Source: Paramarasmius palmivorus
Lineage: Eukaryota > Basidiomycota > Agaricomycetes > Agaricales > Marasmiaceae
Direction: 5' to 3'
Assembly: GCA_037176845.1 (NCBI GenBank)
Contig: JAYKXP010000001.1
Coordinates: forward strand, 620,001-684,000
DNA length: 64,000 bases
Shown: one piece after another, positions 45,690 to 56,762 of the stretch
How positions within the stretch are numbered: position 1 is the stretch's first letter
How the letters are laid out: every line of letters starts with the position of its first letter
Position numbers and translations under genes: made by a program
Notes under the pieces: generated by a model
Database searches by the model: none
Told to the model about the DNA's origin: nothing
What the model saw: only the letters and a program-made list of their open reading frames with translations

Positions 45690-46216
45690 TCGACATGTAG
45701 CACGGAAGACTCATGCATACGGACCGAGACGCGTCGAGGGATTATTTAGAAGCGTTTAGAGTTCTGTGACGATTTTGACATCTAGCACGGAAGACACAAG
45801 TAGTATTGCATCCGAGACGAGGAACTCGTCCATCAGGAACCAGGATGATCAACGCTCGCCGTTTTTTCTTTCTCTTTCTCTCACACTCGGAGAATCAACC
45901 TCATTAGGTTACTCTTTTGATACCATCTCAGCGCTGGGGCCTCGAGATGTACGAAACATGCTTCGGGAATTCAATACGGGATCAACTCACATGGCGTAGC
46001 AATAGTATGGGAATCCATAGTCTTGAAACAAGACTTTATTATCGGACGCTGCAGGTATTCGCTGATAATAAAGGGAATCCACAGCCGTTCAACGACACGA
46101 AACATGCCATGACATATCATCCGTCCCATCCTTTTCCTTTTTTCCCGTGCCTACTCCCGCAGATGCTATAAATCAACACTCTCCCGATATCCGACATCCG
46201 ATTCCTAATGTTGTTA
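45690..46216 (+). repeat. Promoter repeat of the first FAD oxidase (copy B)
   Basis: The active counterpart of copy A: AGCACGGAAGAC occurs twice (about 45,699 and 45,786), followed by the shared segments CTCATTAGGT, ACATGCTTCGGGAATTC, GGGATCAACTCACATGGCGT and CCTACTCCCGC, then a TATA box and the start codon. Similarity to 44,590-45,060 is plain by eye though interrupted by small indels. Confidence 0.65.
46167..46173 (+). promoter_or_regulatory. TATA box of the first FAD oxidase
   Basis: TATAAAT lies about 35-41 bases upstream of the ATG at 46208. The equivalent place in copy A reads TATAACT, so the box is altered in the decayed copy. Confidence 0.55.
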
Positions 46217-47983
46217 CTCCCCATCCACATACTACCCCTTCTCCTTCTACCCTTTACCCAATCTACTTTCGCCACACCACCAACCCAGCATGCACGGCAC
46301 TCCTCACTCTACTCCCCCCAGACACCATCCTAACCCCAAACACCCCAGGCTCCGAATACACCAACGCAACTCTCAACGCCTGGAACGCCTTCAACCGTCC
46401 ACCGTTCTACACACCCGGATGTATCGTTCTCCCAACCACCGCATCACACGTCCAAATCGCCATGCGCACCATTTTCCAGTTTGGCGTAGCGTATAACGTG
46501 CAGAGTGGTGGCCACTCCGCGATGAAAGGATGGAATACCGTTGATGAAGATGGTGTGCTTGTACTGTTTACTAATATGCGTAAGGTGGTGTATAATGAGG
46601 AAAAGGGGAGTATAACCCTTGAGCCGGGTGTTACATGGGGAGAAGCGGTAGGCCAGATGGCGCAGTTTGGTGTTACGCCTGTTGGTGGTCGTATTAGGTG
46701 TGTCTCCTTCTCTCTGGTCTTTTTCTGATTTGTATCACTAAAAAAACTCGCAGCGACGTAGGCACGGCACTCCTCCTAGGCGGTGGCCTCTCCTTCCTCT
46801 CTCCACGACACGGTTTCGCATCAGATACCTACATCTCTCTGGACGTTGTATTGGTTGACGGTACCCTAGTCACCGCAACACAAGATAACGAATACAAAGA
46901 TCTATTTTGGGCGCTTAAAGGCGGAGGAAGCAGGTTTGGTATCGTCGTTAAATACGAATTGAAGGCTGTTCAGACGCATGATAACGATGGAGACGATGAT
47001 GAGACGTGGTACGGCGGAGTACTCACTGTAAGTTCCATTGTTCAAGATTGAAGGACACGATGCTGACGCGATTTGCAGTTCGACCCGTCCAACGAAACAA
47101 TCCACACCTTCCTACGCGCCGTAGTAGCCGTTTACACGAGAAAACACAGACCCAGACGCTGTTATAATGCCTTACATCGCCGAAATCGTCTTCCCATCCT
47201 CTTCCCCTGACACCCCAACAATATTAACACTCCCAACCCTAAACCTCTTCTACAACTCCTTCCCGCGCCACCTAACACCTTCACAAACAGAAGAAACCTT
47301 CAACACCACCTTTTCTGCATTCCTCTCTCTACCACTCTCACCAATCGTACCAAGCAGCCTTAAAAGGTTATCGTATAACGATATAATGCATCTCAACGAC
47401 GAGACGCCTGAGATGCAAGGCCGGGGGCAGGTTTTTGGTGGTTCCGCGTTTTCTGCTGGCGATGAGGGGATGAGGAGACGTATATCGAGGCGTATGAATA
47501 CGCCCATGCGTTTGCGGAGAAACATGCGGAGGTGTTGAATTCGACTGTGTTGGCGTTTACACCCGTTAGGGATGCGCAGATCGCTGTAGGGGGTAATCCG
47601 ATGGTTAGCGCTTCCTACGCCGGGGAAGGGGGTGCTGAAGGGTTAGGACCGTATAACGCGGTTCAGTGGCAGGTTACATTCGCATCTCCCAACACCGACG
47701 CAAGCGAGAAAGGGGAGGTAGAAGGAGATAGGCAGACGTTTTTTGAGAGTTTCCACCGAGTGAAGGTACACCACTTTATTTGAATGAATGTGATAAGACG
47801 CAAGAGGTGTTTGAGACGTATGTGGGGTATGAGGTGTTGAAGGGTGTTAGGGAGAGGTATGATGTGTCTGGGTGAGTCGACCTTTCTGTTTCTTTTTTTG
47901 GGGTTTTTAGGTGTGCTGATTGGGTGTGTTTTTGGGGGTGTAGGTTTAGTTTGAGGTATATGCAAGGACCTGAGGGGTTGTAA
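46208..47983 (+). CDS. Secreted FAD-linked oxidase (berberine-bridge-enzyme-like), copy 1
   Basis: Start MLLLPIHILPLLLLPF is a signal peptide. FAD-binding domain text: ACTALLTLLPPDTILTPNT, FYTPGCIVLPTTASHVQIAM, VAYNVQSGGHSAMKGWN (the S-G-G-H segment that carries the covalent-FAD His in this family), ITLEPGVTWGEAVGQMAQFG and SDVGTALLLGGGLSFLSPRHG, then VVLVDGTLVTA, LFWALKGGGSRFGIVVKYE. The substrate domain has NLFYNSFPRHLTPSQTEETF and LSYNDIMHLNDETPEMQG, and the end is short (RYMQGPEGL), with introns near 46,698-46,752, 47,029-47,078 and 47,873-47,942. These enzymes oxidise sugars, alcohols or alkaloid-like compounds and release hydrogen peroxide, which could feed peroxidases such as the DyP in this window, though that link is only a guess. 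Frame breaks near 46,275, 47,130, 47,480 and 47,780; the paralogue at the right edge reads through the second of these cleanly. Confidence 0.8.
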
Positions 47984-48431
47984 GCTGGTTGTAGTATTTC
48001 CGTGTCATTTAATATCTGTAAGGCTATAAGCGCCTGTGTTCCATAAACAGCTAATCTCAAAATTTCCGAATGCGAATACCATTGGCTGCTATGTATAAGT
48101 ATCTATCTAATCATGAACGTGCTTCGGAAGTTATGGATTCTGGAAAAGTGTGGCGTACGGTGGAACGTTGATAGTTGATAACGGTTAGAGGTATATGAAG
48201 AAGGTTGGAACGGGGTATCTCGAAGTTGATAAGTCATAAGCGGTATGGGTAATAGCGATATGGGTAGTTGCGTGCGGTATGGGGAGTAAGAAGGGGTACA
48301 CACATACAAAAGGAATTACATGTGGTCGTGAAAGGTCGTAAAGCGTAAAAGATCTAGCATATATATCTCATAAAACCCCAGAAAGAAAGAAAGAAAGGAC
48401 AGGCGGCGGTTGAGCGCCTAGCAACAACGCT
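47984..48431. other. Convergent intergenic region
   Basis: About 450 bases between the FAD oxidase and the TLC gene, both ending here. Short purine-rich repeats (GGTATGGGTAATAGC, GATATGGGTAGTTGC near 48,240-48,270). No gene. Confidence 0.4.
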
Positions 48432-49397
48432 TCATCCCCTAGTAGGAGTAGGAGTAGCATTCAAACCAACCCAATCAAACACCCCCTGCCTATCCAACCT
48501 AGTAACAACCGCACGTCTATAATCCCTCATACGCTGCCTGTATTCGCCTATCCGACGGAGACTTCCACCACGTAAGAGATAGAGCTGTTGACGGATTGAA
48601 TCCGAGTGACCACGTAAGAGGTAGAGTTGTTCGATGGCGAGTTGACGACGGCCTGGGGTGCGAAGACGGTAGAGGCGTGTACGAACGGGAGTAGAGGCAG
48701 CGGTGGAAGAGGAGGTGGTGGTGCTAGAGCGAGCACGTCGAATAAACCCACGTATACACCCAATAAACCAGTTTGCGTGTAGTGGGAATACGGCTGCTAG
48801 GATGTATGATACCGGTCGTTTCTCGGGGGTGTGGAAGTAGGCAATGCCGAGGACGATGTGTAGAAGGATACGGGTAAGGAAGAAGGTGGATGCAAAGAGT
48901 ATGTTGGAGCGTGTACGTGGGATGAGGATTGAGAAGGATAGTAGGAATGTTGGGAGCTGGACGGGCGTTAGCCTGAGAAAGGAAGAAAAAGGAAGAAAGG
49001 AAGGGACGTACCTCCATAAAAGCACACAAACAAAAAACACTAGCCCATTGCATCCGGATAGCATACTCGACGATCCCTATATAGACGATGTGGTGTATCC
49101 AACCCGTCAAGAGGTTTATCTGTTTAGGATAATGTACGACGCCTACGACGAGGTCGGAGAGGAGGTAGGCTTGGAAAAACCTATTGGCTGGGATGGACAG
49201 GCTGGAAGGGGTCGGACGCCTGTTGGACCGTAGAGATAAAAGTCGTATAGGAATGGAAGGGACGCCAAGGTCATTACTAGGGAAGCAAAAGCAGTGATGA
49301 GCCATGCATTTTGCTTGGGAGAAGGATAGTGATTTGAGAAGAGACGGTGGAAGGAGACGAGGAGGGAGAAGGAGGAGATGAAGGGGAGAAAAGACAT
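48432..49397 (-). CDS. TLC-domain (TRAM/LAG1/CLN8) membrane protein
   Basis: From the ATG at 49397 (MSFLPFISSFSLLVSF) several hydrophobic segments follow: AWLITAFASLVMTLASLPFL, YLLSDLVVGVVHYPKQINLL, then TGWIHHIVYIGIVEYAI with the HH pair typical of TLC domains, CLCAFMEV and, after an intron near 48,960-49,010, LPTFLLSFSILIPRTRSN, FFLTRILLHIVLGIAYF. This fits the five-to-eight helix TLC fold of TMEM56/TLCD-like proteins, which may regulate membrane lipid composition. The C-terminal cytosolic tail is strongly basic and contains the heptapeptide QLYLLRG twice, 16 residues apart. A one-base break lies near 49,165. Function in fungi unknown. Confidence 0.7.
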
Positions 49398-49730
49398 GGC
49401 TGGTGAGGAGGTCAAGAGGACCTGAGAAATATTTAATCGATATTTAATATTGATTTAATAGTAGCACGTTCATTGTGGCTAAAGAAGACGATATCGGACC
49501 GTGAGACCGGTGTACTGCCGGGGTGCTAGCAAACGTGCGACGACCTCACCTCCGTGGAAAGCGTAAATAGGTGTAGACTAGGAGTATTGGTGGCGTAGCA
49601 ACATTTAGACACCTAGGAGCAGGAGCAGAAACAGCAGATAGCGCTAGTTACAATGTTATCTCCAAAAAACATGCACCTACCTTATTCGGTAAACCACATG
49701 ACCGACTGACCTCTTTCACCGTCGTCCACC
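49398..49730. other. Short bidirectional promoter region
   Basis: Only 333 bases separate the divergent TLC and carboxypeptidase-like starts. An AT-rich ATATTTAATATTGATTTAAT stretch lies near 49,436-49,456. No other feature seen. Confidence 0.45.
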
Positions 49731-51158
49731 ATGCACTCAGCCATTCCATTTGGACTTGCCTTGGCTGCTCTCACTTTAGCTGCTCCCCAACATCCCATCA
49801 CTCTTCCATCCTCTCCTCTCCTCTACAAATTCAACGTCTCCTCAGAACACCGTAACGAATTCATTGATATCGCACACTCACACGACCTCGACATCTGGTC
49901 CACTTCATCCACAGTCGATATCTACTCTTCAAATATCCCAGACGCATTAGCTGGTTATCCATACACCACTTCCCAGCCACCCCAGAGTCTCCACACCACC
50001 CAAGCGTCAATTGGCGGCCCATGGAACCTTTCCTCTCTAACAAACTCTACCTTTCACCAATCCTATCACCCGCTCTACGAAATCGACCAATTCATCCACC
50101 AACTCGCCTCCGAATATCCTCATCTCGTGAATGTCGTGCATCTCGGTCACTCTGCCGAGGGTCGTGAGATGCTCGCTTTGCGTATCTCCTCTACCTCTAA
50201 CACCACCTCCTCTGCCCATACCCAAAAGAAACACAAACACAAGGGCAAAGACAAACCCAAAGAAGACCCACCAAAACTGTCCATTCTCCTCCTAGGCGCA
50301 CAACACGCACGAGAATGGGTAGCTTCCGCAACATCGCTCTATCTCGCACATTCAATCATCTCCTCTTCCGCCGAACAGCACTCGTTATCATCGCTCCTTA
50401 CCACATACGATTTCTATATCATACCAATCCCAAACCCAGACGGCTACGTCTATACATGGGAATCCGATAGGTTTTGGTATAAAAACCGCCAGGTTCTCCG
50501 CCCTGACGCAGGGAGTAACGAGTGTAGGGGTCTGGATATGAACAGGAACTGGGGGTACAAATGGAAAAAACGCGGTGGTCCCGATGGTGTACGGGGAGAC
50601 GCAGTGGAAGGGGACGAATGCACACACTCATACCCCGGCCACAGACCATTCGAAAGTCCCGAAGTGAACAACATAGCAAACTACATGTCTACCATACCCA
50701 ACCTCGTAGCTTTCCTCAATCTCCGGGCGTATGGTCAAATGGGTTCGTCTCCTCCTTCCTTCTTCCTCTCATTCCTATTCTAACACTAACCTGGGGCCAC
50801 AGTATCCACACCCTTCTCATACAGCTGCAAACGCTACCCCCCAGACTCTGAAGACCTCTTCGAAGCTTCCCTAGGCGCCATATCCGCCTTACGGTCTATC
50901 CATGCAACGGAATTCACTACGGGGCGACTCTGTGAGACGCTGTACGCCGCGGGGGGTAACGTTGCTGATTGGGTGTACAAAAGAGTTGTTGGTGCTTGGA
51001 AGGGCAGGGTCAAGTACGTTTATGCGGTGCATCTACGGGATACGGGTACGTATGGGTTCGCTCTGCCGGCACAGTGGATCCGGCCTGTGGGTGAGGAAAC
51101 GGCGGCGTTGGTTAGGTATTTGGCGGGGTTTGTGGGGGGACAGATGGGGCGTGTGTAG
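49731..51158 (+). CDS. M14 carboxypeptidase-like secreted protein, probably inactive (Ecm14-like)
   Basis: Start MHSAIPFGLALAALTLAAPQ is a signal peptide, followed by a propeptide-like domain. The carboxypeptidase domain has YHPLYEIDQFIHQLA, HLGHSAEGREMLALRI, LLLGAQHAREWVASATS with the zinc-binding H-x-x-E, IPIPNPDGYVYTWESDRFW, RGLDMNRNWGYKW and PFESPEVNNIANYM. The segment that normally holds the third zinc His reads FLNLRAYGQM (Arg instead of His), and the segment that normally holds the catalytic Glu reads YAVHLRDTGTYGF (His instead of Glu). Both changes predict loss of peptidase activity, as in the Ecm14 pseudo-carboxypeptidases. One intron (about 50,743-50,802) joins in frame; no frame breaks. 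A Lys/His-rich insertion (KKHKHKGKDKPKED) sits between domains. The gene is otherwise intact, so a non-catalytic role is likely. Confidence 0.85.
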
Positions 51159-53551
51159 GGTGTTTTTGGGGGATATTGTATACGGTTTCGTGGGTTTTTG
51201 TGTTTTGTGTCGTTGTATATTTGTACGTTTCAATGTTTTATGCAAAGCTCTTTTTGATGCTGGGCTTTTGGTATGCGCTTTGACTATCGGAATTAAAGCT
51301 TAAAGCTCAAGCTCCGACACGACCCCTTATGCATATCCAAATTTAAACCGAGTGGGACTGGCTCAATTTGTTCAGTTGCAGTCCAAAGAAACAATTCTTC
51401 ATACGGAGCCTGATATTGATACTTACGACGAGTTCGAGTTTCTTCGTTTGGAAAATTCAGGATCGCCCTGTCCATGTAAACGTCAAAAGCTAGAATTTGG
51501 CACGCATATCCAGACTTCCCGACGCGACCACCTCTTCTCAGTCGATGAAGGAAAAAAAAAACCGCGAATCGTTAATAAACTGGGACGAGTTCTGGCATAT
51601 GTATGTACCCCCTTTCCTTGGGCCTTAACGTTAACCCTGGAGGCTGGCTACATGGTTTACCTTGCTTCTGTTTTCTCACTTCGCAGTATCAGGTATTGCC
51701 CAAGTATTCTATCTCGTCACCGGCGCGACTGAGACGATTTTGCCTCGGGGAGCACTGGCAGTAGACTGAGAAGACACGAATGAATGGATAGCGGTCGGAA
51801 GTAGAAGAAAGAGATAAGTACTACTCACCTTCCTCCCGGGTGTCTCCGTCAGCAAGCTATGCCAGTGTGGATTCCGGTCAGCAGCAAAAGAGAATCGGAC
51901 AGTGAAGCGGTCACACGTTATACTATGCAAGGCCAAACTTTGTTCCTGTAATTGTTGATATCGTTACACTAATTTGAACCTCTTCGACTTTGGGAAGGCA
52001 TTCGAGAATCGATACAGTTGTTGCGGGAGTTTGACTCGTTCTTCAAGGGCGCTAGATCGGTCGGACAAGCTAAAACTTGCTTGCGTAGACGAAAATAAGG
52101 AAGAATATATACTATGTGTTGCAACTTGCAGAGATTCGGTAAGTTAGGGTAAACAAGCTTCTCTAGTTAAAATCAGCAGATTTTCAGAGCCAAAGAGACT
52201 CGGATATAATACGCACCTTTAGTTGTGTCCTTCGAGTTTCCGCTTCGCTTGAAGAGAAGTAACATGGTCACTAGCGCGGGCATCAGGTGACACGTGGTAT
52301 CGTGTACACAACTTTTCCACGAACTGTCACCTGAAGAGTCCTGCTCGTCACTTCATAATCGATAATCCCTCCCGCTAGGCCCACGTTGAAAAGGAAGAGT
52401 ACCAAAATCTGGTTTCTCAAATAGGAACGGCCCGGGGGACAGGAATTTGGCGAGTGAGTACCTACATACTTGACGAAACGTCACGGTCCTAATCTTATCG
52501 CATGTTTAGGGATTTTACACTTTAAAGGTCTATGGCATTGGCATAGCGGTTTGATCTATCCTAGCTTCGTGAGGAGTACTCTAGGCACCGGTTGATACAT
52601 AGTGCTTTGCAGTCTTTTGGGCCCCGGTCCCCGGATGTTCAAGCTCAAGGGACACCGGCTATGTCAAGTTTGAACGGTGTCTCATAAAGGTAGGATTTCG
52701 TGCCATTGCGTCAGTATGGTGTACCAACGTGAACACCGGCCTGAGATATAAGTTACCGACTACACCGGCCTTCTATTCCACTTCTGACCCCACAAGTTTT
52801 GCATCGGCATGATATAAAGTTGTTCGAGAAGCAGGAACTCGTGAACTTCTTATGAGAAAAGCCATTAACGGTGAGTGAGATTCTGATTATCGAACCAAGC
52901 TGCAAGTCAAAGACACTTAATCGTTCGCACTCTATTCCTGAAAACCGAATTGCGCAAGTTCAAGCTCGCCGCTCGGTCAGCGGTTTCGATTTTCACCGAT
53001 GACCCAGGACCGTTTCTTTATGCCACCTGTTACAGCAGCACCAAGTTCCAGACCGTCATCGACATCCTCCAAAGTCATATGTTGGCTAAAGATCTTGACA
53101 TGACGAATTTTTCATGCAACTTCGGTACCACGGTCAGCTCGGCACTCTGGATCTCTGAATTTCAGGTGCGCAGATAACTTATTCTGGTTCGTCATACTTG
53201 CTAACTATTTGACAGCATGGACGGCATCTCGGATTCTTTCTTCGCTTGTGCTAGTTCTCGGCGTTGAGCTCGTTGTATGCACAAAGACTTCTGTGGCCTG
53301 AGAGTGGCAATGCCACATTCATCCTGTCGGGCTAGGGTTTCTGCGGAGCATGCTGTTGGTGCTGTTGTTGTTATTCGTCACCTCCTCAGGCGGACACTCC
53401 AAGAAAACCTCCGAGCACAGATAAGGTTCAGAAAAAATAGGATAAAAGGACTTCGAGTCGTGGGCTTATTCCTCAGAAATCTCACCTCCGATCTCTACTA
53501 CACGCTACACATCTTACATCTCGCTACTTGCTCTACAGCTCGGACGTCCAA
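51159..53551. other. Gene-poor region with a kinase relic
   Basis: About 2.4 kb without a supported gene. A frame at 51352-51732 (start MGLAQFVQLQSKETIL) has plausible composition but no recognisable domain. Near 52,385-52,425 lies a short relic resembling the first exon of the TKL kinase at 58.6 kb. Several GGCACCGG / ACACCGGC motifs occur at 52,590-52,780. A frame at 52950-53177 is open but unassigned. Confidence 0.4.
52385..52425 (+). pseudogene. Relic of a TKL-kinase first exon
   Basis: The translated stretch VEKEEYQNLVSQIG parallels QDKAEYQNLVSQQGE in exon 1 of the intact kinase at 58,612, and the DNA is similar over about 35 bases (AG-TACCA-AATCTGGTTTCTCAA versus the intact AATATCAGAATCTGGTTTCCCAA). 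Nothing kinase-like follows, so this is a small duplicated fragment. Confidence 0.45.
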
Positions 53552-54454
53552 ATGTCTGCACAAGATGTGAGTGTGGCGACTATGCTTGCTACCCGTCAAG
53601 TACTGACAGTACCTTCAATTATCAGGCCAAAGCCCCCATTGCTCTGACGAGCTCGAAGACCGTCGAGTCTATCATCGACGACATTGGCGCTCGCGAGGTC
53701 AAAGACCAGGTCGCGAAGGAACCACGAGTCCTAGTCCCCGATACAGGATCGCAGGTTCTCGTGGATCAGACCAAGCGGACCGTATACTACTCCCAGGGCG
53801 ACCAAGCCTTGTACGCGATTCTCGAAGCAAACCTGCAAAAAATCGAATGGGAACTCGTCTTCTCTCGTACCAACTACACCTCTACCGAGGAGAAGCACGA
53901 AGTCACCACGCGTACCGGTCTCAAAGTCACCAACGGCACCGAGGCCAGTGTATCTCTCAACATTGGCGCTGCATTCGAGGGCCTCAGTATCGGGTTCAGC
54001 GGGTCTTACAAGACGTTCACGACTACAGAGACGACTCAAGAGAAGGAGTACAAGACTACGTATACGCTCCCCGCGGGAAAGTCGTTGTATGTTTATCAGC
54101 GCAAGTATACGTTTGATGAACGTATCTGGTGGATTTTGGATGCTTGGAACGAGCTTTGGACCGTTGGGCAGAACAAGACGTATGAGACGGTGGCGGCTAA
54201 TATCATCCTGGGGATTCATACGGATGAGGTTCTTTCGAGCGATATCATGTTGACTGAGCAGGCTTCGACCCATATCAGCCCTGCAGCGAAGACTCAGAGT
54301 GAAAATGCTCAAACTCGTCGCCAGTTCACGAACATCACCCAGCGTGCCAAGGACAGTATCAACAAGGTTCTCGACAGCGCGTGAGTAATTGTTTGGTAGC
54401 TTTGGATGATTGATGAATATTGATGATCCTTTCTACAGTGGACGTTTGTCCTAG
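53552..54454 (+). CDS. Small beta-rich protein, possibly pore-forming (aerolysin-like fold)
   Basis: Start MSAQD, an intron at about 53,567-53,624, then a soluble protein of about 260 residues with no signal peptide. Two features suggest a beta-pore-forming type: long runs of alternating polar and apolar residues rich in Thr/Ser/Gly (for example SVSLNIGAAFEGLSIGFSG, then TFTTTETTQEKEYKTTYTL), and a following LPAGKSLYVYQRKYTF strand. This resembles aerolysin/ETX-MTX2-like or related fungal defence proteins, but I see no diagnostic motif and the family is not certain. The last coding exon can end at the TGA at 54384, or an intron with the strong donor GTGAGT may add GRLS and end at 54454. The frame is clean. 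The gene stands alone in a repeat-rich region. Confidence 0.6.
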
Positions 54455-56033
54455 TGGCTGCACTTGTGCAACTCGATGGCATGGTTGTGGAGGTGGAGAG
54501 ATGGGGCGTGGTACCAGGTCATTGCTATTGGTTGTGTTCGGCGAGCGTGGTTTGAAGAGGAAAATTGTCCTTGTGTACTTTGGGGGCCAAGAATGAATGC
54601 GTACTCATATCTCCAGTATTTCGCACTTTGCTTTGACTTTACTTTTTTGTTCGCATTGCTACCTTTTTTTCCGAGTTTTCCTTTTTGAAAAAACAAATAA
54701 CTACAATATAATTAGTTGTGTTTGCGTCTTCGCTGGTTTTAAATTTGTTTTACCTTGTTTTAAAGAACCATCCGATGCGCTGGGCCCGAGCTTGTGTTTT
54801 CCGAGTATGCGAGGTGTGGTGAGAGAAAAAACGGCGAATTGCTCGACGCGTACATCATGATGGGAGAGGCCTCGTCTCGGCCCGTATGCTAGATGTCAGA
54901 CTCGGACTCGTTGAATGGTGTGCCTTCAAACTCTACACGCTTTTCCCTATCGTGTTTGGGGTCCTTGAATATTGGATATCAGGGGCTGTAGATGGAAGTG
55001 ACTTGGTTTACACTTGGCCTTTGTGCCTTTAAACTCTAAAGTATCACATACACGACAATAATGGTATGAGTGCGTGCCTACAGCCCCCATTCCTTCAGCG
55101 AGAGCCCGTGCGGGTGAAAGCTCGATCATATTCCGCCTTTGTCCTGCTCTTGATGCAGTGTGCATGCTCAACTTGACTTGCGCTATCCGCGTTGCGTCGA
55201 GTTGCCTGACGATCCTCTTTTTCCTATCCGATGTAGATATCGTGGGGGGTAGACGGTGCTGCAGTTACAGTAGTGGCAGAAGATGTTGCTACTATAGGGG
55301 GCATTGACGGTGCAGGTGGTATCAAGATGAACCCCGTTCCTTGTCTTTGAGCGCATGGATTGACAATTGTGTACATGACTTGATGCATCGCTTGCGATTA
55401 CTAGCACCGGATGAAAGGAGAAGGCAGCAAACCAATGCGTGACGAAAGGATCCTAAGTAGCTTGTGGTATCGAAAAGTGGGCAGCTTAGAGTTGTTGGGG
55501 CCGAGATAGGGTACTAGTGACTGTGTAGGGGCAGTGTAAATAGACTCCAGTATTAGGAGGCATCAGGGTAAGTTTGGTGTAACTGTAGAGTCAAATTCGA
55601 GGAAACAATGACGCACAGAGGGAGTATGATGACCTGCGAAACTCCTTCTCTTCACAATACATGCATTCGGATACGTTTCCGTGTTTTCTACAGGAACTAG
55701 GCGAGCAGCAGTGGACGTCGAGTGGACGGCGGTGAGCATTGAGATACTGAAGATGCGTCATTGATGGCGGAAAGTCCCGAGAGTCACTACACGTGATGGA
55801 ACTGGAAATCACGATAGCCTGGCTAGCCCGGCTTTACTTAGTCTCGAGAATCCAGACTGACGATACTACCTGAAGATCACAAGTGATGTGGTAGTATGTA
55901 GTCTGGTGAACCGGCACGGCAAAGAACCGCGCCAGGATTTGTCTTACGTAATCATGAGCTCTTCCGCAGGACTTCTGTGCTGTCGTAGACCTGTAACCGA
56001 TCCCTAGTGACGATGACAAGCATGTACTAGGGA
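54455..56033. other. Repeat-rich intergenic region
   Basis: About 1.6 kb with an inverted copy of the FAD-oxidase intergenic unit (54,768-55,060) and, at its right end, the outer hairpin of the transposon-like element. A frame at 55074-55307 has no support. No gene. Confidence 0.45.
54768..55060 (-). repeat. Inverted copy of the FAD-oxidase intergenic unit (copy C)
   Basis: The reverse complement matches copy A between about 44,440 and 44,852: GATGCGCTGG, then the GAGTATGCGAGGTGTGGTGAG stretch, CGCGT-CATCATGATGGGAGAGGC, CAACGAGT, AGTTTGAAGGCAC, and CGATAGG-AAAAGCGT followed by the GTGCCTTTAAACTC end. Similarity is strong with scattered indels. It shows that the unit has been moved or inverted as well as duplicated in tandem. 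Confidence 0.65.
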
Positions 56034-56176
56034 CCTGTACATCTGGGTTTAAATTGGCGGGAGACATTTTAGGGATTTGCCGAAACTCGAAAAGGATTTG
56101 AGAATCCTTTTCGGGAAGGCTCGTAATACATATGACATGACAGCGTGTAATAATGATGACACACGCGGAAATAAAA
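56034..56176 (+). repeat. Left terminal inverted repeat
   Basis: Begins CCTGTACATCTGGGTTTAAA, passes through GGCGGGAGACATTTTAGGG and ACGCGGAAATAAAA. It matches the right repeat in reverse complement with one base difference (TTTTCGGG against TTTTTGGG). On the reverse strand it encodes the short start MSPANLNPDVQ, mirrored in the right repeat. Confidence 0.85.
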
Positions 56177-56762
56177 GAAATTTTCTATCTGCCGCTTTCG
56201 TGAGCTCTTGGTTCGCTCTCCTCGTATCTCAAGCTGTACTAGGATGTCTGGCCATACTTCAAGCTTCAACAAGACAGACAAGCGGAGGGATGAAATTGGA
56301 CTCGGAACGGATAGGATTGCTGTAGTCACTTCAAGTTGGAGTGAAGTTACGAGGTCCGTGCGTCCAATACTACCTCAACGCAGGGCTCTAAACATTGCCT
56401 ACAGTACTTGTTTTACCTACACTCCTCCGAGTCGCCTACATCCATGTCTTCTGGAGCCCGCAATGAAGCACATCCTAATGTCCCTGGAAGTCTGTTACCG
56501 AAACTGCCACCGAACTGAATTCGCAATCGTCCACATCCAATCCACCACAGAAGCGACAGTACATTCGAAAAAATGGACTTCTCGTGGCAAATTCCTTCGT
56601 ATGCAGACGATACAAGGACGGATTCACCATTGGATTCCGTTGATGACAGAGTACATGAGTCGAAACGACGTTGCACGCGAGATAAAGTACTTGTGTACCG
56701 GATTAGCGAGTGACGAGGGCTGAGAACCGCAGCGATGATGTGGTTGTACTGAGGGGGCGCCG

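Noticed and set aside
14592..51158. A biosynthetic or catabolic gene cluster
   Set aside because: Neighbouring genes are mixed housekeeping, transport and secreted enzymes on both strands, without a backbone synthase or shared promoter motif.
51352..51732. Forward frame of 126 codons after the carboxypeptidase gene
   Set aside because: Plausible composition but no domain, no supporting splice sites and no similarity that I can name.
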